NCBI GenBank assembly: GCA_012295275.1
Contig: CM022670.1
Location: forward strand, 27,301,744 to 27,365,743
DNA length: 64,000 bases
From: Chrysomallon squamiferum
Taxonomy: Eukaryota > Mollusca > Gastropoda > Neomphalida > Peltospiridae
Direction of reading: 5' to 3'
Shown: piece after piece, positions 50,251 to 62,482 of the stretch
Numbering within the stretch: position 1 is the stretch's first letter
How the letters are laid out: the number at the start of each line of letters is the position of its first letter
Notes under the pieces: model-generated
What the model was told of the DNA's origin: nothing
Databases searched by the model: none
What the model saw: the letters and a program-made list of their open reading frames with translations, nothing else
Translations under genes and position numbers: made by a program

Positions 50251-53200
50251 GTAACATGGTTTAGCATCATAAAAAAAACAACATCAGTGTTAACAACAGT
50301 AATTGTTTTACACTCAGTCTGGTGTAGTCTCCAAGTAATTCAACAGTACATCTCAGTGCTGCCTGTTTGACAACAGTGCTGTGTGATTTCACTACTGTGT
50401 GATTTCACCGTAGATACAATGTAGATTTAACTGCTGATGACAAACATGGGTAAAAAACTCCTGTCTTCCTTGAGTGCTCAGTTCCTAAAGTTTAAAGTAA
50501 TGTGTGGACTTTCTGTGGATTCCACAGCTAAAGAAGAAAAGGCAGTTTCGTCTGTGGTGCCGGAACCCATTCCTGTGTATCAGTTTCTGCAAACCCTGCA
50601 GAAGAAGAAACAAGAAAAATACCTCAACATAGAAGTTAGAGTAAGTAGTTGTGTGACTGATCCTTCAACATATTTATTGCTGTTGTTGCTGTTGGTGGTG
50701 GTGGTGGTGGTGGTGGTGGTGGTGGTAGTGATGGTGATGTTATTTAATTATTGTTGTCATTATTGTTATTGTTGTTATTATTATTGTTGTTATTTTTGCT
50801 ATTGTTATTAATGCTAATATTATTGTTATTTTTATTATTATGGTTGTTGCTGTTATTGTTTGTATTGTTTTTTATTATTGTTGTTAATGTTATTGTTATT
50901 ATTGCTAATATTGTTATTATTATTATTATTGTTGTTTTTGTTGTTGTTAGTTATTTTTATTGTTAATATTATTGTTATTATTATTATTCATTTTATTTCT
51001 GTAATTAAAATATTGATTTTTATTTTTATGTATGGTATAAATAATAAATTTATAGAACTAACTACTAAATTTTCATCTCATAACATTTTTTTAAAAATTT
51101 AATATATAGAAGAAAAGGACAGATGAATCTTAAGAAGTTCATATAATTATACTGTAATGAGTAAAATATTAAAATTGTTACACAGGCATGTTTCAGACAC
51201 AAAGAAGGACAGACAACTGGATACACTCCATATAAGAATTAAAATTGCAAAATATAATAATTAAATTTATAATTCTATACAATTTTAAGTTTTGACAGTA
51301 AATTTTATTAGAAAATATACAGAATTAAATGAAAATACAACAAACCTTAACTGAAGTTTAAGTATTTTTATTATTATCAGCTAAAAATTAAATTTATAGA
51401 ATGTGACAATTAAGCTCACAGAAGAAAAACATGAACAAACAGCTGGTATAACCAATTTTTTTATTACTGAACTAAAAATAAACTCTCTGAACTAGCTTTT
51501 AACCTTTTTGAAGTTGTAAAAGAAAACAGAAACAATAAATCATAAATGTTTGTGTAAGACTTTTCATTATTAGATAAAACAAAATTTAAAACAAAAAGCA
51601 TAAGTATAATATTTTTCTTAATAACAGCTTAGGCAAAATGTACAATTTGTACATTTAAATTTTAAAACGCAAAATATAATTTATAAATTTAAATTATAAT
51701 CTCAAATGAATTCTTTTATTTTTTTATTTTTTTAATATTTTTAACAATAGTTGAAAATAAAATGAAAAGTTTGTGTAAAAATGTTTATTACTAAAAGGAA
51801 ATAAAAATTTTTACAATTAAAATATTACAACTAAAACAAAATAGAAAAAAGTGTAGTTTCTTATAAGTAATATTTAATAATGGCTGAAATGTAAAAAATA
51901 ACAATTAAATTAAAGAAAGAAACAGCTGTACACTTTTATTCATGTATGTAATATTTAGATTAATATTAACTGAATTAAACTTGTGACAACTGAACTGATA
52001 AAAACTTCAACAGATGTTAATAACTAATATTTACATTATTACCAGCTAAAAATTAAAATGTGAAAATTAGATTTGTATAAACCTTCAAAACTTAAAAATT
52101 ATAATAATAATTATAAATAACATTTAGTTTAATGTCTACAAAAAACAAAAAATACTAAAGTAGAAGGAAAAGTAATGATAGAAATTAAAAATTGATATTT
52201 TAAAAAAATAACATTTTAAATCAATAGCTGAAAATGACAAACCTCTGAAAATAGAAGTCCATTTAAGTAGTTTGTTTATTATTGATTATTAAGTGTTAAA
52301 AATAATTATGTAAAAACAAATGATTTAAATTTACAGAACGAAAAAGAAAGAAAAAATGCTGAACACAGCTGATAGTTCATTTCAGTATTTGACTCTTTAG
52401 TTAACTTTTATTATACAAACTTATATTTTTTTATTTTGTTTTGACTTAATTAACTTTAAAAAATTAAAAATAAAAACATGACAACAGAAAGAAAACAAGG
52501 CACTGGCTGTTGAAGAAAGAAATTAAGTTTTACAGTTCAGTTTTTATTATTATAATTTCTTTAATATTACTTTATTGTATTGTTATTATTGTCAGTTGAA
52601 ATTGTTTATCAAAATAAAACTCCAAAATTATATTAAAATTAAAAAGAAAAAAATATAAGTATCATCATAAATTAAAAAAGTATAAAATTAAATGAACCAA
52701 AAATATTAAAAGATTATTTAGTTAAATATTTTTTTTTTTTTTTTTTTTTTTTTTTATACTAAGCAAAAGCATAATTGCATAATAATAAAATGAATGGAAT
52801 AAAATAAAATAATTTATTTTTTTATATCAGTGTGGTTAATTAGATTATTAATACATTATGTAAAGATATTTTCAACTGTTGAAATATTTTGGTAAACTTA
52901 ATACAAACAGATTAACAAAATTCAATAAAATCATTCAGATTAATAAATATGTATACAGAATTTAATTAAGCATACACATTCATTATACACTTGGCATAAA
53001 TGGAATAATGCTTGTGATAGTATTATGTAATAATTTGTAATGATGTTGGTAAACAAATTTAAGGCTGATTTAATTCTGTTAGCAAAGAAGCATTTGTAAG
53101 ATTTATAATCATGATCTTAAATTTGAAAAGTTTTACAATATATTATTTCAAATCTTCTTTTTAATAAGCATATATTTTGAATAATACATGTTTAAGTACA

Positions 53201-56200
53201 GATTTTAAATTCTTATGCAAAATTGTTTTTAAAAAAAAAAAAAAAAAAAATATATATATATACATATACATAAGCATGTATACATATATACACACATAAA
53301 ATATATAAATATGACAGAAAGATCATTAAAACACAAGCTGGAAATAGTTTTCCCAGTATATAAGTAACATACTGTTTGGGATCTTTTTCTTCACAAAAAT
53401 ATAAATTATACTGTAAATATCCACAAAGAGATAAAAGGCAGAATAATAAATATGAAAAGAAAAGTCAAAGTCTTTGGGCTTTTTTCCTGTTCTTGCTAGT
53501 ACTCTGAAACTGTTGCTTTTATATAATATGCTTTTCTCTTCATCTGGGAAAGTTTATATAAAATAATCCAAGATGGTGATCACAAAGAACAGCCTATACA
53601 GTAGAGGCAACATGTTGCAGCTTTTATGCATTATAATTATTAAATAATTATTAGTATTAAAATATGCTGTACTGTTCCTAAGTAAATATCCATTCATCTA
53701 TTCATCTGAGATATTGTTAATACTTTATGTCATAACATTATACTAAAGCTGTTACACATAAAAGTATTGACTATTCCAGTGAGGAGAAAAAGTAATACTA
53801 AACACGTGATCAGTTACCGTGTAATATTGTTAATATTTCACTCATGTTGTATTTTCATATCATCACTATTTAATACTGAAATTTGCCAAATAATAACACA
53901 AATATATGTCATAATACTCAACAGTTAGAAGTCATTCGTATTTGTTGTGTTGATTTTTTATTATATCATAATTTGGATATACCACATAACAATTAATTTA
54001 ACATTTTAATAATAAAAGTATTTTCATCATCTAATTATTTTAAGATATAAAATGTTTTTGACATAATACCATTCAATATTTTTATATCATTAATATCAAT
54101 ATACTGATATTTGGTATTTAATAATTTTAATATTACTGAACATTACTTAAGTGAAGGCATATTAATTTAAATATTACTTATTTGAATGAATATTAACAGA
54201 AGTATTACTTATTTGGATGAATATTAATCTAAATGTTATTTGTTTGACTAGATATTAATCTAAATATTAGTTATTTGAATGAATATTAAGCTAAGTATTA
54301 AATACTGGAATAAATATTAACTGAAACATAACCTATTTGAATAATTATATGAATGAATATTAATCTAAATTTTGCTTATGTGAATGATTATTAACTGAAA
54401 TATTACTTGTTTTAATGAATAGTAATCTAAATATTATATTTGTAAATGAAAATTAATCCAAATATACCTTTTTGACAACAATTAAATATTACTTACCTGA
54501 ATGAATATTAAAGCTAAATATTGCTTATTTTAGTGAATATTAAACTAAATGTTACTTATTTTAATGTCAGTTTACATATGTTTCTATACAAGAGTTGGAT
54601 TTACTTTAAAACTGTCAACACAAATTTGTTTACTGTTGGGTCTGACACAATTAGCGTTTATCGCTGTTTTCAGCAATTATTAACTCTAAATATGTTAACA
54701 TTTGTTACTTACTATCATTAACACTAGACGTATTGATTTTATCATTAATCTGAAATATCTTGACACTTAACATTAATTATTTTTAAAACTGTATATGATA
54801 ATTATATCAATAATTCTAAGTAGACTGACAATTATCATTTAATTTTTTTAATTTTATCATTAATTTTTATGATAATAATTAGTTGTTATTATATAAGATA
54901 TAATATTATTAACTCTTTAAATGTTTACTATTAAACGTATCCAACTCTAAAGATTTTTACAGCAGTTGTCAAATATCTTTATGATAGACTGGTTTCATTA
55001 ATAATTAGTAAGTTGAATACCTGTTACAGCCTAATATCTTCATGCTAGACTGGTTTCATTAATTGTTAATACACTGAATGCCTTTTATAGTCTAATATCT
55101 TTATACACAACTGGTTTCATTAATTGTTAATACACTGAATGCCTATTATAGTCTAATATCTTTATACACAACTGGTTTCATTAATTGTTAATACACTGAA
55201 TGCCTATTATAGTCTAATATCTTTATACAAGACTGGTTTCATTAAATGTTAATACATTGATGCCTATTACAGTCTAGTATCTTCATACTAGACTGGTTTC
55301 ATTAAATGTTAATACATTGAATGCCTAATACAGCCTAATACCTTCATACTAGACTGGTTTCATTAAATGTTAATACACTGAATGCCTAATACAGCCTAAT
55401 ACCTTCATACTAGGCTGGTTTCATCAAATGTTAAAATATATTAAATGATTGTTGGCATGTTGAACTTTATAATTAATTTCATTATCTTATGCCCATTGTT
55501 ATCTCTAAATGTTATTATCTTTATCACTACTAAATATGTTAACAGTCAGTAAAATAAACTGACTCTTCTAATTAACTATTAATATATTGATTACTGTGTT
55601 AACACTTAATATGCTGAATGCTGTGATTAACTCAGAATACAGTGTTCAATGTTATAATGCACATTAAGTATATTGGTTTATGTTGAGATAATGATGTAAT
55701 AACTAATATTTAAATTATATCATTAACTCTAAATATGTTTACTCTTATTTTGACCATTATAATTAATTACTTTTCTTTTAAAAAAAAAAAAAAGTTAAAA
55801 GTCACTTTTAATAAAATACCAAACTGTTCTATTATAATCCATTCCTAATTTACTGATTTTTGCAACAACAACTCTAATATGTTCATTTTTTCTTTAACAT
55901 ATTTGGCTGTTACAAATAACTCTTAATATGCTGGCAGTTAACACTAACTTTTAAGATATTTATAGTTGCAAATAACTTTTGACATATTGAGAGTTACAAA
56001 TAACTTTTAACTCATTGGCTCTTAGTCTTAACAAATTGCTTGTTACAAATAACTCTTTAACATATTGAGAGTTACAAATAACTTTTAACTCATTGGCTCT
56101 TAGTCTTAACAAATATCTAAACATTTTGGCCCTTACAGATGACTTTTATTTGTTTGACCACTATCACCAGACATGTTAGTTTTCTAAGTTGTTGACTATT

Positions 56201-58066
56201 TGTAGGCAATAGTACGAAACCAGGAAGAGTTCCCTTGTGTTACAGCTCTGTTGCCAAGGAATTCTGCTAACAACAACAAGCCAGAGGTGGTTACATGTGA
56301 GTAACATTTCAGTTCTTATCATTACTGAATTACATTTCAGTTTTTACATTTAATTAATATTTCAGTTTTATATCTTTACTGAAAAACATTTCAGTTTTTG
56401 CAGTTAACTGATATTTCAGTTTTTATCTTTACTGAATAACATTTAATTTTTTTACCATACTGACTTTCATTGTATCATTACTAAGTAACATTTCAGTTTC
56501 CATCATTATGCAAACAAAATGTCTTCACAACATCTTTTCATTGAAGAAAAAATATTCCTCAAATCCAGTTGCCATATTAGAACTGTATTTACATTCATTA
56601 TTAAGAGGAATGGAAATCTGAAGACAAAAGTGAACTTCCCAGGAGTTTTGACAGTCACATCTAGTCTCTGAGTCTCAATTACTGCGTAGTCATATTTCTT
56701 TTTTATTTCTATCCAGGGATCCTTTTTATTGAAGTTCATTTATATGTTTTGTCTCTCTGGTACCAACATCTATGGTTAAAACTTAGTTTTATTAGTTACA
56801 GGTCAAAGTACAGATCTCATTGGGAAAGTGTACATTCACGTATGTGCATATACATGCATATACATATGAGTCTGCACACACACATGTACATGCATACATA
56901 CATACATACTTACATATATATTTATATATATACTCACATACATACATTAATAGTAAACATTTAACATGTCTTAATTGTTACCATATGCAAAAATGTAGAA
57001 ATGCTTAAAACTTTATGATATGTCAGTAATGTGTAGTGTTAGGACTAAATGCATGCAGCTTTGCATGTGCTAAATATACAACAGCTTCTTGACTGTATTA
57101 CAGGCTTTTTAAATTATTTGTACATACACACACACTCTGACACACAAACGCACACATACACTTTTCCTTGTATAAAAGCTAATGTATGCAAACTCTGATT
57201 TGGATGGACACCATTGCTACTGGATTCAGTTCCCAAGACATTTCAAACAGCTGACTGACTAAGTGATTGTCTCCAAGTCTCACTTTGTTAGAGTATTAAA
57301 TCTTCATTGTGTCCTTGTTTGTAAGCACGGCTAGAGTGTGTGGTTTTTAAAGTCTACTTCCAGCCATCAGTGGATGGATGGATAAACAGACAGATGGATG
57401 ACTTTGGATAGATTGATAAAAGAAGAAAGATATAAAATTATTGTACACAATTTGGACACATTAAGATTAGATGATTTATCTCATGTGAAATATCAACAAG
57501 AGCAAGATATAATAATACTCCCTCTGTCATTTTACAAATGAAAGGTTAAATAATTCAAATTCAATTAAAAGTCATAGAAATAAATTCTGATGAAACGTCA
57601 AATAAAAATGAAAGGTTAAATACATTCTGATGAAAATTAAATAAATAAATAAATACATATAAATGACAGGTTAAGTAATACATTAAGATGCAAATAATAA
57701 ATAAATACAAGTGAAAGGGCAGACAAACAAATGCTGTTTTCTAAAACATAGCACACTCAGGAGAGAAATGTTTTAGAATTTCCATTTAGATAGATTTCAT
57801 CATGGTGATAAAACCTCTATCTCCACAAATCCACATTTATAAATGGCTCTCATTTAGAAGCCTTCGTTGCCTGCATGTTATTCTGCAGTGGTAGGTGATC
57901 TGTTTCAGTGACAGGGATGTGCAGTATCACGTTTTATTCCATGCATTGACATGAAGGTGTGTTATTGATTCCATTCAAATATCACTTCTTTCTGACAGAT
58001 TGAACATTTCCTAACAGTAAAACATTTATATGTATAAGTATGTAAATGTGTGTGTGTATATGTGTG

Positions 58067-58098
<32 letters not shown>

Positions 58099-58104
58099 TG
58101 TATG

Positions 58105-58137
<33 letters not shown>

Positions 58138-58984
58138 TTATATATATATATGTATATGTATGTGTGTATGTATGCATAAATGATTTCTCTTTCATTCTTT
58201 CTCTATTTCTGTTTATCTCTCTTTCACTTTCTATCTCTATATATATCTGTCTATATTTATCTATCTATCTATCTATCTATTTATAGACTGATAGATATAT
58301 AAAGATAGACAGACAGAGACATTTGCAGGAATTTAAAAATTAAAATATTTATTAAAAATTGTTTATTTTCTTTTCTATATTTACACAGTTGTACCAAGAT
58401 GATGAAATATAAAAACGGAAAAGTTTGTTGTAAATGTTTGTGTGGAACTTTGGCAAATGTAAATAGGATTAAGCACAACTAAAAAATATTGAATGTGTGA
58501 GTGAGTGAATTGATTTTACATAGAGATGTGGATGTGAGTGTTACTTTGTGAGTGGAAGAGTCAATGAACTGTTTTAATATTTGTTTTGTTTTTTACATGC
58601 ATTGCTATTACCTACTGATATATCATTATTATTTTTTACTATTATTATTATATCTGGAGGGTACATTTCTTTTCTTTTTTAATTATAACTGTTCAGTGTT
58701 TCTGCCTTTTTTATAATGGTGAATATAAAAAAATAATGAGACTGTTGATGAGAGACAAAATTGTCAGCAGATCTATAGTTAGTCCAGAGGACATGGCAAT
58801 GTTGAAAAATCATGGAGTTTTAACAATTAATGCATGTTGAAGTAATATCAAGTTTCATGAAGATTTATACTTTATTATTATTATTATTTTATTGTTATTA
58901 TTATTATTATTATTGTTATTTATCAATATTATTATTATTATTAATAATTTTTGTTTATGGATTTTTTTTTTAATTAAACAAAAT

Positions 58985-59029
<45 letters not shown>

Positions 59030-62000
59030 CACAAGACATTGAGCACATTGTTTACATTTTCCACAGACTCCAGTAGTAAAACACTGTCTAATATTAAAAC
59101 ATTTGTAGCATGTAACAGGTGGATATGATCTTTATTTAACATCACTGTCAGTGTGTGAAGATGTATAAATAGCTTTCTTGTCAACTGATGGTTTTATTCC
59201 ATGTTCATAAGTTGTAGGAGAGGTGAACACCATAAACCATCAGCTACTGGATCCACTTTGAAAAGTTCAGAATGTAACATTTATGTGTTATTTCCCATTC
59301 TGCTAGGACTCCATTGTCCAATGCCATGTTTTGTGTTATCCTCTCTGTGAGAAATTATGTGTGGCTGCTATTTTGATAAGAGTTGTTTGTCACAAAACAG
59401 TCAATTTATAGTAGAAATGGTAGAGATTTTGTTTATACAAAATCCAAGGTTTTTAAGGTGTCATAATAAATGTATTTATTCATATGAACATGCATACATA
59501 CATACATACACACACACATACACAGATACATACAAACACACACACACACCATCACACACATATAAATATAGTATATGTCATAAACTGAACTCACTTCATT
59601 TTGAATAAATTAAAAAAAAAAAAAAAAAAAAACATTTACCAGCTTTCCACTTACAAGATTAACACATAATTAAATTATAAGTGTTTCGTAACACACTCCT
59701 GTCAACCAATCAAATGAAAAACACGCGAGAGTTCCACTGGGTTACCCCACTTACACACAGCGCTACAACCCCAACACTGCATGATCACCACTGATCCATG
59801 TGGGGATTAGCAGAGTACACAGAACAAGTCTGCTAATATTAACTCAGTAATTTTATCCAATTACAATATAGTCTCTTGCGACAGTTTTCAGTTTATTCCA
59901 GAATCGAATGTCCAGGAATAATTCCAATGAAGTGTTTCTAATAACAGTGTACATTTTTAAAGTGGCTTAACTAGTAGACTTGCACACTTACCCAGTTCTG
60001 TAGCCTTAACTTCTGTTTTTTATTTTATTACATTTCTAATTTTATACCTTACTGATAAATTAAATATGGCTAATAAATGAGGCTGGCTGAATTGTAGAAT
60101 TCCTAATTTGTAAATCAGATTACTGCACTGATAAATGAATTTAATCTTTGTAAGTGTATTATTTTTTTATTTCAATAATTTATATAATTGTCTTTTCAGA
60201 CTAATTATGGCAAATGCTATTTATAAGCTGCTTGTTTTTCTGAACTATCTCAGTTTTCTGTTTCTCCACAACCATTTCCTCAGTTTGTGTCAGTTTAACA
60301 TTTCAAATGATTTATAAATGATTGTTCTGTGCTTACAAAACTCATTCAGTCAGAGAAATTGTATACAATTACACAATTATTAGTATTTCACATTAAAAGT
60401 TATTCTGTTTTTAATTAGATTTTAACATTAATAGCAGAATGTTATCAGATTTTTGTTTTTGGAAAATTAAAAATGGTTAATAATGAAACAGGTAATTTAT
60501 TATAGAATCGAAAACTTCTAAATTAAAGTAAAGCATTTGTAACTGAGATAAAACAAATGCTAACTGTATAAGAGAGAGAGTAGTCATATAAAAAAAAATA
60601 ATAATAATAAAAAAGAATGAACAAAATAAAAAAAAATAAAAAAAATAATAATAATAATAATACAATTACAAAAAAAAGAGTAAAAATCTCCCAAAATTAA
60701 TTATAAAAAAAGGTGCGATATATTTGAATTAGCAAGTGATATAACACTGACTATTACACCACACAAATAATAATTACACTCTACTAAATTGCCAGATCCG
60801 GTTTCTAGAAGATAAAGTGTTAATCAAACAGTGGTTTTGTTTGGGTTTCCCAACACAAATTGCAGTTACCTTCGTTCTGTTATTCAGATAAGTGCTTTTT
60901 TATATGCACAACTGAATCTGAGCTGATACATCAGCAAGTTCTCATTTCCACGGGGAATGTTTCCTCTGCTAAACTATCGTTATTTATGGGTGTGTATACA
61001 AAACCAAGTTTCTATTTCCATAGGGAATGTTTCTCACAGCAATGCTGTCTTTCTTTATGGTCTTGTGTCTGTAATTTGTTTGATCTTTTGGTCCCCTTTT
61101 TTTGATTGCTCGCTGCTGCTGTGAAAATGAAAAGGAGATCCGTGAAGCAGAATAACGCGATGGTGCACCATGCATAAAACATATTCAGTGCAAAAATAGC
61201 CGTCACTAAAAATAACACAGTCGACTGAGTTAGCTGTTACAAACACCTGCGTAAAACAGTGAATAAAGGGGAAATGCTACTGTCACATTAAAACAAATAG
61301 CAGTCCTAACTGTAATGGACACCTGTAGATAGATACAAATGTGGACAATACTTAATTGCAGACATAAAAATATATAAATACATTACGTTGTTGAGAGTGA
61401 AAGGAATTAAACATTACTCCACTGTTATTATGTTAAAGTATGCTGTTGCAGTGCCAGAGTCTTCAGTTTATGATAATCTGAAAATAACAGTACTGCCTAT
61501 TTACAACAAAATAAATTAAATATGTAATATAAAACAGTCTATATAAAGAAAAATGGATATGAAAATGAAATGTTAAAAGGATAGAAGAATGAAAAAAGAA
61601 GTCCTAAATATCCAGCTATGATGTACAGCTGTGTAATCCAGGGCATGATACATAAAAATACTGCAAAAAAAGAAAAAAAGAAAAAAAAGAAGACATTTAA
61701 TTATTGACTTTAATTAATTGTGGACATAAAGTTGAAATATTATCACAATAAAAGCAAGGGAAAGCTAAAAGTATACAGCTAACAAATCCATGTAATGGAC
61801 ACCTCTGTAATATAAGTGATTTACATAATGGTGGCCACAGAATGTCACGGTAACCAGCTATAAAGTAAACATATATTACTAAACAACAGTAATTGATGTT
61901 AAAAGGAAATATTACCTTTTACAAAGTCAAGGTATTTAGTGGCTTAATGAACACTTTTGCAAAATAAGGAATTTTTAAAGGGGGAACTAGGAAAAAAAAG

Positions 62001-62482
62001 CCTTTTACATGATTTGCCAAACATTCATTTTATACTGCATTTTCTTTATAGTTCCCAGGATATGATTTTGATTATTTAAAAATCAGTTTAGATATTTGTA
62101 AATTTTCTAAATTTCCAGAGAGATTAAATCTATTATATTTATATTTCTTTTTTTTTTCAATCCTGTTATTTTATTTAAAAAAAAAAAAAAAAAAGTTTCT
62201 AAAGTTTCCTCACTAGTTTCCTCACCAGTGATATTGTGTTTGACTTTAAATTTTGTTTAAACCTTATGTGCATTATTTTTATATTTTGTTCCAAAATATT
62301 TTATGTAAACTGAATATATTCTGTGAAAAGTGAAAAAAACAATTTTTTTTTCTTATGAAGCTGATTTATGTTATGTCATTATTTACTCTGTTGACATCAG
62401 TTTAATTTCAACATAAAAGTGTACAATACGTTTTTAGAAAGCTCTGCAAGTTACAGATGAATTCAATTTCACGGAAGCTCTG
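35517..62482 (+). CDS. Gene 2: single-pass membrane protein of unknown family (partly predicted)
   Basis: Assembled from phase-matched exons. Exons 1-5 give about 147 residues; exons 6-7 are tentative and bring it to about 175. The N-terminus has no cleavable signal but carries sequons at N4, N9 and N18; a hydrophobic helix spans about residues 35-53; a very basic segment (ERKRKRKEK) follows. By the positive-inside rule the N-terminus is outside. The cytoplasmic part has a Lys/Gln-rich amphipathic stretch ([17 protein letters not shown]). The phrase IPVxxFLxxL weakly recalls the juxtamembrane start of receptor tyrosine phosphatases, but no phosphatase motif is seen, so I give no function. The gene spans at least 20.8 kb and may continue past the window. 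Confidence 0.5.
36349..36460 (+). CDS. Gene 2 exon 2: transmembrane helix
   Basis: Acceptor TTCCCTCAG, donor GTTTGT (36461), phase 1 to phase 2. It encodes [12 protein letters not shown], then the helix [20 protein letters not shown] and WKYLR. It is GC-richer than everything around it, as expected of an exon in this window. Intron 1 (35578-36348) is mostly ATT/ATC repeat. Confidence 0.72.
36461..37521 (+). other. Gene 2 intron 2: TA/CA and ATT/GTT microsatellites
   Basis: ACAT/CA/TA tracts at 36480-36820, an AT tract at about 37100-37140 and ATT/GTT at 37245-37322. Open frames here are Ile/His/Tyr or Cys/Val repeat translations. Confidence 0.65.
37522..37586 (+). CDS. Gene 2 exon 3: basic stop-transfer segment
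   Basis: Acceptor GATTTCAG (ends 37521), donor GTAACA (37587), phase 2 to phase 1. It encodes [19 protein letters not shown] and TR. The cluster of alternating Arg and Lys directly after the helix anchors the cytoplasmic side. Confidence 0.7.
38640..39690 (+). repeat. C-poor GTGTTAGTATGTTGGA minisatellite
   Basis: About 1.05 kb of variably combined GTTAGTGTGTTAGTATGTTG and GAGTGTT words with no fixed long period; later copies insert GTTGTTAGTGTG and ATGCTAGT. The plus strand is almost devoid of C. Confidence 0.92.
39765..39920 (+). repeat. (CATA)n microsatellite
   Basis: ACAC/ACAT tetranucleotide tract with few interruptions; it gives a Cys/Met/Val open frame on the reverse strand that is not a gene. 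Confidence 0.93.
40350..40965 (+). repeat. Two-phase minisatellite (44-60 bp units)
   Basis: All units share TGATATGAATGTTACTGATA. In 40350-40700 it is joined to TTTTATATCAAATGTAAGAT; in 40710-40950 to TCTAACACAGATGATGTTTC or TGTACATCAGATGATGTATC. The array therefore records at least three successive unit variants. Confidence 0.9.
41440..41483 (+). repeat. Poly(A) tract
   Basis: About 40 consecutive A on the plus strand, with a second shorter A run at about 41391-41407. It gives a polylysine open frame. No LINE or SINE body was recognised next to it. Confidence 0.9.
41805..42200 (+). repeat. 91-bp tandem repeat
   Basis: Between four and five units of about 91 bp (start GAGCCAAGTTAAACACCAGA, middle TTAGTTACATATGTAATTAT, end TATCACTTCAACA). 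Copies are over 95 percent alike by eye except the last, which is interrupted. Confidence 0.9.
42236..42472 (+). repeat. (CATA)n/(CA)n microsatellite
   Basis: Compound CATA, CACA and AAAC units; reverse-strand Cys/Val/Met frame and forward His/Thr frame are by-products. Confidence 0.93.
46470..48950 (+). repeat. 30-bp minisatellite, G-free plus strand
   Basis: About 80 units of 29-30 bp: CCTACATCACACTAAACATA followed by TCATACTTCA or TCATCCCCCA. From 46564 to 48824 I find no G on the plus strand. Unit length varies by one base in the C run (four or five C), so the forward open frame ([10 protein letters not shown]-like repeats) breaks after 136 codons and is not a gene. Confidence 0.95.
50528..50640 (+). 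CDS. Gene 2 exon 4: cytoplasmic segment
   Basis: Acceptor TTCCACAG, donor GTAAGT (50641), phase 1 to phase 0. It encodes [20 protein letters not shown], then [18 protein letters not shown]. The exon is GC-richer than its flanks and the phase fits exon 3. The Pro-rich start and amphipathic Lys/Gln helix suggest a linker or protein-binding segment. Confidence 0.72.
54120..54545 (+). repeat. Diverged repeat of about 30 bp
   Basis: Imperfect copies of GAATGAATATTAATCTAAAT followed by ATTACTTATTT, with variable spacing; an old, partly eroded tandem array. Confidence 0.75.
54970..55440 (+). repeat. 61-bp tandem repeat
   Basis: About seven to eight units of about 61 bp containing CTGGTTTCATTAATTGTTAA, TACACTGAATGCCTATTATA and GTCTAATATCTTTATAC. 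The middle copies are nearly identical and the outer ones diverge. Confidence 0.9.
56206..56296 (+). CDS. Gene 2 exon 5: cytoplasmic segment
   Basis: Acceptor ATTTGTAG, donor GTGAGT (56297), phase 0 to phase 1. It encodes [20 protein letters not shown] then [10 protein letters not shown]. It fits the phase of exon 4 and is GC-richer than its flanks. No domain was recognised. Confidence 0.68.
56297..59066 (+). other. Gene 2 intron 5
   Basis: Holds AACATTTCAGTTTT-type degenerate repeats just after the donor (56300-56500), CATA tracts (56835-56945), GTAT/TA tracts (58040-58165), TATC tracts (58205-58280), ATT (58870-58945) and (CA)n (58984-59028). The reverse-strand reading at 56506-56739 is non-repetitive but has no splice or domain support. 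Confidence 0.5.
59067..59104 (+). CDS. Gene 2 exon 6 (tentative)
   Basis: A good acceptor TTTTCCACAG ends at 59066. The two leading bases complete the codon left by exon 5, and the frame reads [12 protein letters not shown]. Ending at the weak donor GTAGCA (59105) gives phase 0, which is what exon 7 needs. Ending at GTGGAT (59119) gives phase 2 and would not join exon 7. It is short and not conserved enough to be sure. Confidence 0.3.
59105..62437 (+). other. Gene 2 intron 6 (tentative)
   Basis: AT-rich with CATA/CA (59488-59560), A-rich stretches (59610-59632 and 60588-60665) and two unique, less AT-rich stretches at about 59680-59830 and 60860-61250. The latter has overlapping reverse-strand open frames of 60-70 codons without domain or splice support. 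Confidence 0.4.
62438..62482 (+). CDS. Gene 2 exon 7 (tentative)
   Basis: Acceptor CGTTTTTAG (ends 62437), donor GTAAGA (62483), 45 nt, phase 0 at both ends. It reads [15 protein letters not shown], an ordinary-looking acidic amphipathic segment rather than repeat translation. Its membership in gene 2 depends on exon 6. The next exon is not certain: an acceptor TTTCCAG ending at 63739 would give an immediate stop in this phase, so the gene may end there or continue beyond the window. Confidence 0.4.

Larger units (their letters stand above)
37587..50527 (+). other. Gene 2 intron 3 (12.9 kb)
   Basis: Defined by donor 37587 and acceptor TTCCACAG (50527). It holds AAC/AAT triplets right after the donor (37628-37790) and arrays at 38640-39690, 40350-40960, 41805-42200 and 46470-48950. 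CATA tracts lie at 39765-39920, 42236-42472 and 45497-45560, with (AT)n at 49553-49590 and (CT)n at 50202-50246. Unique stretches near 42600-42960, 45050-45330 and 48960-49250 have several AG/GT sites but no exon that fits phase and sense. Confidence 0.55.
50641..56205 (+). other. Gene 2 intron 4 (5.6 kb)
   Basis: Begins with GGT/GTT/ATT triplet repeats (about 50675-50990), which give Leu/Val/Ile open frames. 51000-53500 is A-rich with little structure, including T and A runs at 52729-52755 and 53230-53250. Further on are a diverged GAATGAATATTAATCTAAAT repeat (54120-54545), a 61-bp array (54970-55440) and a duplicated segment near 55975-56115. No exon was seen. Confidence 0.55.

Noticed and set aside
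60984-61246. Reverse-strand frames near 61 kb
   Set aside because: Short, overlapping and without recognisable motifs or splice sites.
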